Under the pieces are notes generated by a model. The model saw nothing but the letters and a program-made list of their open reading frames with translations. It searched no databases and was not told where the DNA came from. From Paraburkholderia phenoliruptrix (GTDB lineage: Bacteria > Pseudomonadota > Gammaproteobacteria > Burkholderiales > Burkholderiaceae): DNA of 64,000 nucleotides. The stretch's first letter is position 1. Every line of letters begins with the position of its first letter. This document shows, piece after piece, positions 33,405 to 40,790 of this stretch. The stretch is from contig NZ_JAEUAV010000026.1 in the NCBI RefSeq assembly GCF_019511605.1, forward strand, positions 1 through 64,000, written 5' to 3'. The translations under genes and the position numbers were made by a program.

Positions 33405-34760
33405 ATGAGCCAACGTACAGGACATCTTCACCTCGGCGCGTTTCTCTATCCAACCGGGCACCACATCGCCGCGTGGCGTCATCCGGCCGCCCACGCAGAG
33501 GCGGGCCGCGATTTTCGCCACTACGTAAGGCTTGCGCAGAGCGCCGAGGCCGCGAAGTTCGACCTGGTGTTTCTCGCGGACGGCTCGGGCACGCGGGGCG
33601 ACAACGTGGACTTTCTGAGCCGCACCGCGCACAGCTACGTGGCGCAGTTCGAGCCGCTCACCTTGCTGTCGGCGCTGGCCGCCGTCACCGAACATATCGG
33701 TCTCGTCGGGACTGCGTCGACGACGTTTAACGAGCCGTATCACATCGCACGCAAATTCGCGTCGCTTGATCACATCAGCGGCGGGCGAGCCGGCTGGAAT
33801 CTCGTCACTTCGTCGAATGCCCACGAGGCCAAAAACTTCGGCTTCGACGAACACCTTGCGCATGCGCGGCGCTACGAGCGCGCGGTCGAATTCGCGGAGG
33901 TGGTCGAGGGCCTGTGGGACAGCTGGGACGAAGGCGCCTTCGTGCGCGACAAGGCAGGCGGGCGCTACTTCGATCCGGCAAAGCGCCATGTGCTCGAGCA
34001 TCGCGGCGAGTTTTTCAAGGTGCGCGGTCCGCTGAATGTGGAGCGCTCGCCGCAAGGCAGACCGGTCGTCGTGCAGGCGGGTTCGTCGGAGGCGGGCAAG
34101 GCGCTCGCCGCGCGTACCGCCGAAGTCGTTTTTACCGCGCAGCAGAGGCTGGAAGATGCGGTCGCGTTCTACTCGGACGTGAAGGGGCGCCTCGCGCAGT
34201 ACGGACGCGAGCCCGACGACCTGAAAATCATGCCGGGCGTCATGCCGATTGTCGGCAGCACGGAGCAGGAGGCGCACGACAAATTCGGCGCGTTGCAGGC
34301 GCTGATCGATCCAGCAGTCGGGCTTTCGCTCGTCTCCGGGCTCACGGGCGGCTTCGATCTGTCCGGCTTTCCGCTGGACGGTCCGATTCCCGAGTTGCCC
34401 GAGACCAACGCGAGCAGGAGCCGGCAGTCGCTGACGCTGGAGCTCGCGCGGCGCGAGAAGCTGACCATCCGCGAACTGTATCTGCGGGTCGCAGGCGCGC
34501 GCGGGCATTGGCAACTGATCGGCACGCCCGCGCAGATTGCCGATGCGCTGGAGGAGCGCTTCGTCAACTACGGCGCGGACGGCTACAACGTGATGCCGGC
34601 GTTGCTGCCCGAGGGCCTCGACGACTTTATCAGACTGGTGCTGCCGCAGTTGCAACGCAGAGGGCTTTTTCGCACCGAATACGAGGGGCGCACGTTGCGC
34701 GAGAATCTCGGTTTGCGGCGGCCCGTTTCGCGGTATCAGCGGGAAACTGCAGCGGCCTGA
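33405..34760 (+). CDS. NtaA/SnaA/SoxA(DszA)-family monooxygenase
   Basis: A 451-residue close paralogue of the enzyme at 18369-19727. They share TGHHIAAWRHP, HISGGRAGWNLVTSS, KIMPG(V/I) and an almost identical C-terminal block that is also near-identical at the DNA level. It follows the previous monooxygenase by 24 bp, so the two are in one operon with DUF3088 and the orphan binding protein. The role is predicted oxidative cleavage of an organosulfur or organonitrogen substrate with reduced FMN. It is the last gene of the cluster. Confidence 0.9.
   Translation: MSQRTGHLHLGAFLYPTGHHIAAWRHPAAHAEAGRDFRHYVRLAQSAEAAKFDLVFLADGSGTRGDNVDFLSRTAHSYVAQFEPLTLLSALAAVTEHIGLVGTASTTFNEPYHIARKFASLDHISGGRAGWNLVTSSNAHEAKNFGFDEHLAHARRYERAVEFAEVVEGLWDSWDEGAFVRDKAGGRYFDPAKRHVLEHRGEFFKVRGPLNVERSPQGRPVVVQAGSSEAGKALAARTAEVVFTAQQRLEDAVAFYSDVKGRLAQYGREPDDLKIMPGVMPIVGSTEQEAHDKFGALQALIDPAVGLSLVSGLTGGFDLSGFPLDGPIPELPETNASRSRQSLTLELARREKLTIRELYLRVAGARGHWQLIGTPAQIADALEERFVNYGADGYNVMPALLPEGLDDFIRLVLPQLQRRGLFRTEYEGRTLRENLGLRRPVSRYQRETAAA
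34649..34720 (+). repeat. 72-bp near-identical direct repeat, copy 2
   Basis: Partner of 19601-19672, same orientation, with 70 of 72 bases identical. Recombination between the copies would fuse the two monooxygenase genes in frame and delete or amplify the 15 kb between them. Confidence 0.9.
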
Positions 34761-34900
34761 CGCTCACTTTCACGTCAGCACGAGGCGACTATCTGCTGCG
34801 CCTTTTTCAGTCGCGCGACAACGAATGCCGGATCGTCGAGTGTTCTGGCGAGGCGCGAGCGTCGCCATGCGCCCGAAAGAATATCGTTTACGACTGCATC

Positions 34901-37306
34901 TCACGTGCGCACCGTTCTCAGCCGTAGAGCATTGCCGATGACGGAAACCGAACTCAATGCCATCGCCGCACTCGCGATAATCGGGCTTAGTACAACGCCG
35001 AGCCATGGGTAGAGCACACCGGCCGCGACCGGAATTCCCACGGCGTTGTAGGCGAACGCGAAGAAAAGGTTCTGCCGGATATTCTTCATCGTGGCGACGC
35101 TCAATGCCTGTGCCCGGGCAATGCCGCGCAAGTCGCCTTTCACCAGCACCACGCGCGCGCTGTTCATGGCCACGTCAGTTCCCGTTCCCATCGCAATGCC
35201 GACGTTGGCCTGCGCGAGGGCCGGTGCGTCGTTCACGCCGTCCCCAGCCATCGCAACCACGTGCCCCCGTTGCTGAAGTTCCTGGACGTGCCGGTACTTG
35301 TCCTCGGGGAGAACGCCGGCTTTGACGCCATCGAGCGTCAAAGCCTTCGCGACCGCGTTCGCCGTGACCGCGTTGTCGCCGGTCAGCATAATGATTTTGA
35401 TGCCGGACGCTCTCAACTGACGGACCGCGTCGGGCGTTGTTTCCTTCACGGGGTCTGCGACACCGACGTAGCCGGCTAGTTCGCCGTCTATCGCGAGATA
35501 CATGACCGTCTGCCCGGCCTCGCGCAGCTTGTCCGAGTCGACCGCGACCGACGAGCAGTCGACAGCCGCGTCGTTCATCAGCCGTGCATTACCGAGTGCC
35601 ACTACGTGACCAGCGATTTTTCCCGTCACACCTTTGCCAGGAATCGAATCGAACGAATCGACTGGGCTCGTCGCGACGGCCAATTCTTTGGCGCGCGTGA
35701 TAATGGCCTGGGCGAGAGGATGTTCGCTCGCGCCCTCCAGACTGGCCGCATGGCTGAGTACAACGGATTCCGGTTGACCGTGCAGCGCGACCACCGTCTG
35801 CACGCGTGGCTTGCCCTCCGTGAGCGTACCGGTTTTGTCGACCACCACCGTATCGACTTTTTCCATCAGTTCAAGCGCTTCCGCGTCCTTGATGAGCACG
35901 CCTTCTTTGGCGCCCCGGCCGACGCCGACAATGATGGACACCGGTGTAGCAAGTCCAAGAGCACACGGACAGGCGATGATGAGAACGCTGATCGCGACCA
36001 CCAATGCATTCGCGAGAGCAGGCGCCGGGCCCACCACTGCCCAGATGACGAAGGAAGCAGCCGCAATACCGATGACGGCAAGCACGAACCAGCCCGCGAC
36101 CTGGTCGGCGAGCTTCTGGATAGGCGCACGCGTGCGCCCGGCCTCTGCCACCATCTGTACGATTCTCGCGAGCAGCGTGTCTGAGCCGATTTTCTCGGCT
36201 CGCATCAGGAACGTTCCCGTCTGATTGACCGTCGCGCCAGTTACCTTGCTGCCCGCGATTTTTTCGGCTGGAATCGATTCGCCCGTAATCATCGATTCGT
36301 CGACGCTCGACGTGCCCTCGAGGACAACGCCGTCGACCGGTACCTTCGAACCCGGTTTGACCCGAAGGGTTTCGCCGGCCACAACGTCTTCCAGCGGCAC
36401 GGTCTCTTCCGTGCCGTCCGGTCTGACGCGTACCGCCGTGTGAGGCGCAAGATGCAGCAAATCGCGAATGGCGCTGGACGTGCGCGTGCGCGCGCGCAGC
36501 TCCAGCACCTGACCCAGCAGCACAAGCGCCACGATGACAGCTGCGGCCTCGAAATATAGCGGCAGCTCATGACCGCTGCCGAACGCCTCGGGCAGCGCCT
36601 CGGGAAAGAACAGCGCGAACACACTGAACCCGTAAGCGGCAGCAACACCCAGGCCAATCAGGCTGAACATGTTCAACTGCCAGGTCACGAAGGATTTCCA
36701 CCCGCGCTCGAGAAACGGCCATCCCGCCCACAGCACGACGGGCGATGCAAGCACCAACTGCACGCATTGCGACCACGACGCGCGCATCCAGTGAGGCAGC
36801 GGCCAAGCAGCGAACAGGCGCTCCAGTTGCGCGTCCAGGTCGAAGGGCAGCACCATGCGCCCCATGGTCATGAAAAGTAGTGGAACGGACAGCACGAGCG
36901 CGACCCAGAAGCGTCGCGTCATCGACTCCAGTTCGGCGTTGGGGCCTTCTTCCGCGAGCGGTGCGAGAGGCTCCAGAGCCATACCGCAGATAGGGCAGGC
37001 GCCGGGAGCGGAAGCCCGTATCTGCGGATGCATCGGGCACGTGTAGACGACTCCTGTGGGAGCAGGCGCGGTAGCGGCGTTCGCGACCATGCCTATGTAC
37101 TTGTCCGGTGTACTGCGGAAAGATTCCAGACACTTGCTGCTACAGAAGTAGAACGTCCTGTTTCGATGAGAATACCGATGCCTGGAGTCCGTCGTGATGG
37201 TCATCCCGCATACCGGGTCCACGACCTCGGTCGCGTCGTGTCGGACGGCGTTGTGCCGGTGTGCGTCGCCGCCGGCATTGTGAAGGTGAACCTCGGACTC
37301 TGACAT
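34901..37306 (-). CDS. Copper-type P1B ATPase with YHS and metal-binding N-terminal domains
   Basis: An 801-residue heavy-metal P-type ATPase. The N-terminus is His-rich, followed by a YHS domain (DPVCGM at 30-35, CSSKC at 55-59) and a metal-binding module (YTCPMHP at 88-94, CPICGMALEP at 104-113) in place of the usual HMA domains. The catalytic core has TGES (341-344), the membrane CPC ion site (446-448), phosphorylation site DKTGT (490-494), SEHP (527-530) and the late GDGVND hinge. CPC with these modules indicates Cu(I) export, or possibly supply to cuproenzymes. It is the third gene of a DUF2933-ICMT-ATPase operon. Confidence 0.93.
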   Translation of the reverse strand: MSESEVHLHNAGGDAHRHNAVRHDATEVVDPVCGMTITTDSRHRYSHRNRTFYFCSSKCLESFRSTPDKYIGMVANAATAPAPTGVVYTCPMHPQIRASAPGACPICGMALEPLAPLAEEGPNAELESMTRRFWVALVLSVPLLFMTMGRMVLPFDLDAQLERLFAAWPLPHWMRASWSQCVQLVLASPVVLWAGWPFLERGWKSFVTWQLNMFSLIGLGVAAAYGFSVFALFFPEALPEAFGSGHELPLYFEAAAVIVALVLLGQVLELRARTRTSSAIRDLLHLAPHTAVRVRPDGTEETVPLEDVVAGETLRVKPGSKVPVDGVVLEGTSSVDESMITGESIPAEKIAGSKVTGATVNQTGTFLMRAEKIGSDTLLARIVQMVAEAGRTRAPIQKLADQVAGWFVLAVIGIAAASFVIWAVVGPAPALANALVVAISVLIIACPCALGLATPVSIIVGVGRGAKEGVLIKDAEALELMEKVDTVVVDKTGTLTEGKPRVQTVVALHGQPESVVLSHAASLEGASEHPLAQAIITRAKELAVATSPVDSFDSIPGKGVTGKIAGHVVALGNARLMNDAAVDCSSVAVDSDKLREAGQTVMYLAIDGELAGYVGVADPVKETTPDAVRQLRASGIKIIMLTGDNAVTANAVAKALTLDGVKAGVLPEDKYRHVQELQQRGHVVAMAGDGVNDAPALAQANVGIAMGTGTDVAMNSARVVLVKGDLRGIARAQALSVATMKNIRQNLFFAFAYNAVGIPVAAGVLYPWLGVVLSPIIASAAMALSSVSVIGNALRLRTVRT

Positions 37307-37324
37307 TGCATCGCCTGCCGGTTT

Positions 37325-37981
37325 TCAGTGGGCGCGCAGCCGGTGATTACCCGGGAGCTTCGGTATGAAGCGAGGCGTGCGCGCCGCGTAATCGAGCCAC
37401 GCTTGACCAAACCGTTGTTCCGATTCGCGCTCTTCGTACTTCGCGAGTCTTACGTACATGAACACAAGTATCGGGAACATGAGCAGTGTAATGAGAGTGG
37501 GCCATTGAAGCAGAAACCCGAACATGATAACGACGAAGGCGACGTATTGCGGGTGCCGGATCTTCGCGTAGGGCCCCGTCGTCGCGAGCCGGTTCTTACG
37601 CTGCGCGTCATACAGAACGTGCCACGCGCTCGACAATAGAGCGAAGCCGCCGAATAACAGGGCGAAGCTCACCAGGTGCGGGAGGCCGAAGTGAGGATTT
37701 CCGCGTTGGCCCGTCATCATCCACCATAGATGCCCTGAGTCGTGTGCCAACAGGTCGGCCTGCGGAAAACGGGTTTGCAGCCATCCCGACAGCAGAAAGA
37801 TGGTCAGAGGAAAGCCATACATCTCCGCGAACAGCGCAACGACGAACGCAGAAAATCCGCCGAAGGTTCGCCAGTCGCGCTTTGTCGCCGGCTTGAAAAA
37901 GCTGAACGCAAAGATGATGAAGACGAGTGAGTTGACGATTACAAGGCCCCACAGCCCGTATCCGCTACCTGTCCCGTTCAT
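37325..37981 (-). CDS. Isoprenylcysteine carboxyl methyltransferase-like membrane protein
   Basis: A 218-residue protein with about five membrane helices and the C-terminal ICMT/PEMT SAM-binding pattern GPYAKIRHPQYVAF plus a late YEERESEQRFG. Bacteria lack prenylated proteins, and relatives in metal-resistance operons have unknown substrates. AGGAGA lies 5 bp upstream of the ATG at 37981. Its start overlaps the DUF2933 gene by 17 bp, and the copper ATPase begins 18 bp after it ends. Confidence 0.88.
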   Translation of the reverse strand: MNGTGSGYGLWGLVIVNSLVFIIFAFSFFKPATKRDWRTFGGFSAFVVALFAEMYGFPLTIFLLSGWLQTRFPQADLLAHDSGHLWWMMTGQRGNPHFGLPHLVSFALLFGGFALLSSAWHVLYDAQRKNRLATTGPYAKIRHPQYVAFVVIMFGFLLQWPTLITLLMFPILVFMYVRLAKYEERESEQRFGQAWLDYAARTPRFIPKLPGNHRLRAH

Positions 37982-38237
37982 GGCTGTCTCCTCGTTCGTT
38001 CCGCTCGGCGTGCTGTGCGTGCATGTGGCTGCCGTGGCCGCGATGTCCGTGATGTCCGCGATGCATGAACACGTGCATCCATGGGCACGAAAGCAGCAGC
38101 AGGTACGGCAGGACCCCGAGAAAGTGTGCGCGATGTTCGGACAGAAGCAGGAAGAGGGCGATACTGCCAAACCCGACAAACACGATGGCCGGGCGCGATT
38201 TCCAGAACGGGCGTGAGCCTTGGGGGATGTCGTTCAT
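37965..38237 (-). CDS. DUF2933 membrane protein with His-rich tail
   Basis: A 90-residue protein with two membrane segments (about 17-33 and 38-52) followed by a histidine-rich tail (HRGHHGHRGHG then HMHAQHAE), as in DUF2933 proteins of metal-resistance operons. AAGGAG precedes the ATG at 38237. It is the first gene of the copper operon and overlaps the methyltransferase-like gene. The tail could bind Cu or another transition metal at the membrane surface; this is inference. Confidence 0.87.
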   Translation of the reverse strand: MNDIPQGSRPFWKSRPAIVFVGFGSIALFLLLSEHRAHFLGVLPYLLLLSCPWMHVFMHRGHHGHRGHGSHMHAQHAERNERGDSHERDR

Positions 38238-38421
38238 TGCAGTGCTCCTTGCGCCGGTGGTCGGTGGTGCGACGATTGCTCGGAAAACGCTGACCATCTG
38301 GCGATTGAAATGGCCAGCAAGGCCAGCCATACCGATCGCTTGATAAAAGTCATACGTTTCCTCTGAGCGTGTGTTGTGCAACGAATGCAATACCAGTCTA
38401 TTTTCGCAACGACCGATAGTC

Positions 38422-38435
38422 TTGACTTAACTCAA
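38422..38435 (-). promoter_or_regulatory. FNR-like box upstream of copper operon
   Basis: TTGAC-TTAA-CTCAA fits the FNR-type palindrome with one change per half. On the minus strand TAGACT (38395-38400) is a -10-like hexamer that would place the box centre about 40 bp upstream of a start near 38388. The leader to the DUF2933 gene would be about 150 nt. Confidence 0.45.
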
Positions 38436-38439
38436 GGTG

Positions 38440-38453
38440 TTGAGCTTCGTCAA
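38440..38453. promoter_or_regulatory. Second FNR-like palindrome
   Basis: TTGAG-CTTC-GTCAA lies four bases beyond the previous box. It is a weaker match and may be an auxiliary site for either divergent promoter. Confidence 0.35.
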
Positions 38454-38496
38454 AACCGGTGATCTGAGCCGTGAACTCCGGCGTCGCGGCGCGCGA

Positions 38497-38510
38497 TTGA
38501 CATGAGTCAA
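38497..38510 (+). promoter_or_regulatory. FNR/FixK-like box upstream of lemA-TPM operon
   Basis: TTGAC-ATGA-GTCAA is a perfect palindrome of the FNR/FixK type. TACTGT at 38532-38537 is a weak -10 candidate giving a start near 38544, with the box centre at about -40 and a 90-nt leader before the LemA gene. Confidence 0.5.
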
Positions 38511-38635
38511 GCGGGCGGGCTCAGCGTGGCGTACTGTTTATCAGGAATCCTTTCAGTTTTTCCGGACGCTCACGCCACTGCAGATCAGCGACGAGCGCAG
38601 ATGTACGAGTTGTGATCCTGACGCGGAGAATAGAG

Positions 38636-39256
38636 ATGCGGGCATTACTGGTTTCAATGATGATGACCCTCGTGGCCGCCCTGTCCGGGTGTGGCTACAA
38701 CAGCATCCAGGCACAGGACGAGCAGGTGAAGGCAAGCTGGTCGGAGGTGCTGAACCAGTATCAGCGGCGTGCCGATCTCGTGCCCAACCTTGTGGCCACG
38801 GTGAAGGCATACGCAAAGCAGGAACAGGACGTCCTGACGCGCGTCACTGAAGCCCGTGCTCAGGTCGGCTCCATACGCGCAACGCCCGAGCTGCTGGCGG
38901 ACCCGCAGGCGTTTGCCCGGTTCGAGGCGGCTCAGGGACAGCTCACCTCGTCGTTATCGAGGCTGCTGGTGGTCTCCGAAAACTATCCTCAGCTGAAGTC
39001 CGACGCGAACTTCAGGGACCTGCAAGCACAGCTTGAGGGAACGGAGAACCGGATTGCCGTTGCCCGAAATCGCTATATCCGGGCCGTGCAGGACTACAAC
39101 GTCTTGGTCAGGTCGTTTCCGAACAATCTGACCGCGAAGGTCCTCGGCTACCAGGAGAGGCCAAACTTCTCCGTCACTAACGAAGCCGAACTGGCGAAGC
39201 CGCCCCGCGTGGATTTTGCCGCGCCTTCGGTAGCCGCGAGCGGAGCCGCCAATTGA
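38636..39256 (+). CDS. LemA family lipoprotein
   Basis: A 206-residue LemA protein. A signal peptide ends in a lipobox (LSGC, Cys18), so it is probably a lipid-anchored envelope protein. The long-helix domain includes QVKASWSEVLNQYQRRADLVPNLV (as two blocks) and ARNRYIRAVQDYN, the conserved family core. GCGGAGAA lies upstream of the ATG at 38636. LemA genes are commonly linked to TPM-domain genes, as here; the module's function is unresolved, with envelope stress being the usual suggestion. Confidence 0.93.
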   Translation: MRALLVSMMMTLVAALSGCGYNSIQAQDEQVKASWSEVLNQYQRRADLVPNLVATVKAYAKQEQDVLTRVTEARAQVGSIRATPELLADPQAFARFEAAQGQLTSSLSRLLVVSENYPQLKSDANFRDLQAQLEGTENRIAVARNRYIRAVQDYNVLVRSFPNNLTAKVLGYQERPNFSVTNEAELAKPPRVDFAAPSVAASGAAN

Positions 39257-40110
39257 ACATTCTTCGCGCTATGATCGTAGTAATAGCGGCGGCGCTCACG
39301 TTAGTCGGAACGGGCGCCGCCGCCGATGCACCAGTGCCGGAGCTGACTGCGCGCGTCACCGACGAAACAGGCACGCTCACTGCCGAGCAACGAGCCAATC
39401 TTGAGCAGCGTCTAAAGGCCTTCGAGGCGCAAAAGGGCAGTCAGATCTCGGTTCTCATCGTTCCCACGACCCAGCCCGAAACCATCGAGCAATATTCGAT
39501 GCGCGTTGTCGAGCAATGGAAACTCGGGCGCAAGAGCGTCGACGATGGCGTGCTGCTGATTGTCGCGAAGAACGACCGCTCACTTCGCATCGAGGTTGGA
39601 TATGGCCTCGAGGGCGCGCTCAACGACGCAACGAGCAACCGCATCATCAACGAGACGATTGTTCCCAGGTTCAGGCAGGGCGACTTCTATGGCGGCATTA
39701 CTGCGGGCGTGGACAGCATCATGCGTGTTGTCAACGGCGAGCCTTTGCCGGCTGCCCGGGAGCGGCGCGACGAACATCGCGGCGTCGGGCAACTGCTGCC
39801 CGTGCTGTTCGTGCTGACCGTGGTAGCCGGCGGTGTGCTGCGCTCGATACTTGGCAGATTTGCTGGAGCGGTCGTGACGGGTGGCGCGATTGGTGTATTG
39901 GCGTGGCTGCTGTCCGGTGCGATTCTGGTCGCCGTGGTTGCCGGCGCAATCGCGCTCGTCTTCACGCTGCTGGGTAGCGGAATGGGCGCGTACGTGGGTG
40001 GGCGGTTTATCGGGGGCCGGTCCGGCGGATTCGGCAGCGGCTCGAATCGCGACATCTTCCGCGGCGGCGGGGGCGGTTTCGGTGGCGGCGGCGCGTCAGG
40101 CAGGTGGTAG
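39253..40110 (+). CDS. TPM-domain (YgcG-like) membrane protein
   Basis: A 285-residue protein with a signal sequence (1-24), a periplasmic TPM domain (about 28-160, with VTDETGTLTAEQ and IVAKNDRSLRIEVGYGLEG), two membrane helices (about 180-235) and a Gly-rich tail. The likely start is TTG at 39253, overlapping the LemA stop codon, with GGAG seven bases upstream; an ATG at 39271 is the alternative. The tight overlap implies coupled expression with LemA. Confidence 0.9.
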   Translation: MNILRAMIVVIAAALTLVGTGAAADAPVPELTARVTDETGTLTAEQRANLEQRLKAFEAQKGSQISVLIVPTTQPETIEQYSMRVVEQWKLGRKSVDDGVLLIVAKNDRSLRIEVGYGLEGALNDATSNRIINETIVPRFRQGDFYGGITAGVDSIMRVVNGEPLPAARERRDEHRGVGQLLPVLFVLTVVAGGVLRSILGRFAGAVVTGGAIGVLAWLLSGAILVAVVAGAIALVFTLLGSGMGAYVGGRFIGGRSGGFGSGSNRDIFRGGGGGFGGGGASGRW

Positions 40111-40112
40111 CC

Positions 40113-40610
40113 ATGGACCTCGCACGACTCGTCAGACACCTTTTCATGACCCGCTGGCGTCTGAATGCCGCTTTCCCGCGACGGTCACTTCTTGCAATCG
40201 CGCAGGCGGTTCGTGAAAGCCATCAGAGCCACGTCGGCCAGGTGCGGTTCGCCGTCGAGGGCGCGCTGCACAGCGCCGCCTTGCTGCGAGGCAAGTCCGC
40301 GCGAGAACGGGCGATAGAGGTATTTTCGGACCTACGGGTCTGGGACACGGAGCACAACAACGGCGTCCTCATCTATCTACTGCTGGCCGACCGCGACGTG
40401 GAGATCGTGGCGGACCGGGGCATTCATGCGAGAGTCAGCGCGTGCGAGTGGGAGAAGATCTGCCAGGAGATGGAAAGCGAGTTCAGGCGAGGCCGATTCG
40501 AAGCCGGTGCTGTCGGAGGTGTGCGGACGGTGACAGAGCTCCTGGCGCGACACTTTCCTGCTACCCGCTTTCAGGGGGACGAGCTGCCGAGTTCGCCGAC
40601 GGTGTTGTGA
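40113..40610 (+). CDS. Second TPM-domain protein
   Basis: A 165-residue TPM-domain protein without a signal peptide, corresponding to the shorter partner usually found after the YgcG-like protein. It has SHVGQVRFAVEGAL, a variable middle, VLIYLLLADRDVEIVADRGIHA and the WEKICQEMESEFRRG helix. It starts 2 bp after the previous gene ends. It completes the LemA-TPM-TPM operon. Confidence 0.9.
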   Translation: MDLARLVRHLFMTRWRLNAAFPRRSLLAIAQAVRESHQSHVGQVRFAVEGALHSAALLRGKSARERAIEVFSDLRVWDTEHNNGVLIYLLLADRDVEIVADRGIHARVSACEWEKICQEMESEFRRGRFEAGAVGGVRTVTELLARHFPATRFQGDELPSSPTVL

Positions 40611-40790
40611 CGTCGTCTGGATCCCTATCCGGTGGCGCTCGACGAGGTCACGGGGGCGAAGGTCTGGACTCGTCCGATACGCGTTGTCTACCCCGGCGAA
40701 GATCGACGCTACGATGACCTTTCCGAACGAAGGACTCATCAGTCGCTCATCCGACACTTCACGCGGAAATCGCGGCCATGTGGTTCCCCG

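Noticed and set aside
32961..34655. 564-residue minus-strand frame
   Set aside because: Antisense to two monooxygenase genes whose motifs are complete on the plus strand.
40611..40790. 78-residue plus-strand frame after the second TPM gene
   Set aside because: It overlaps the convergent uxuB-like gene, lacks a ribosome-binding site and has no domain.
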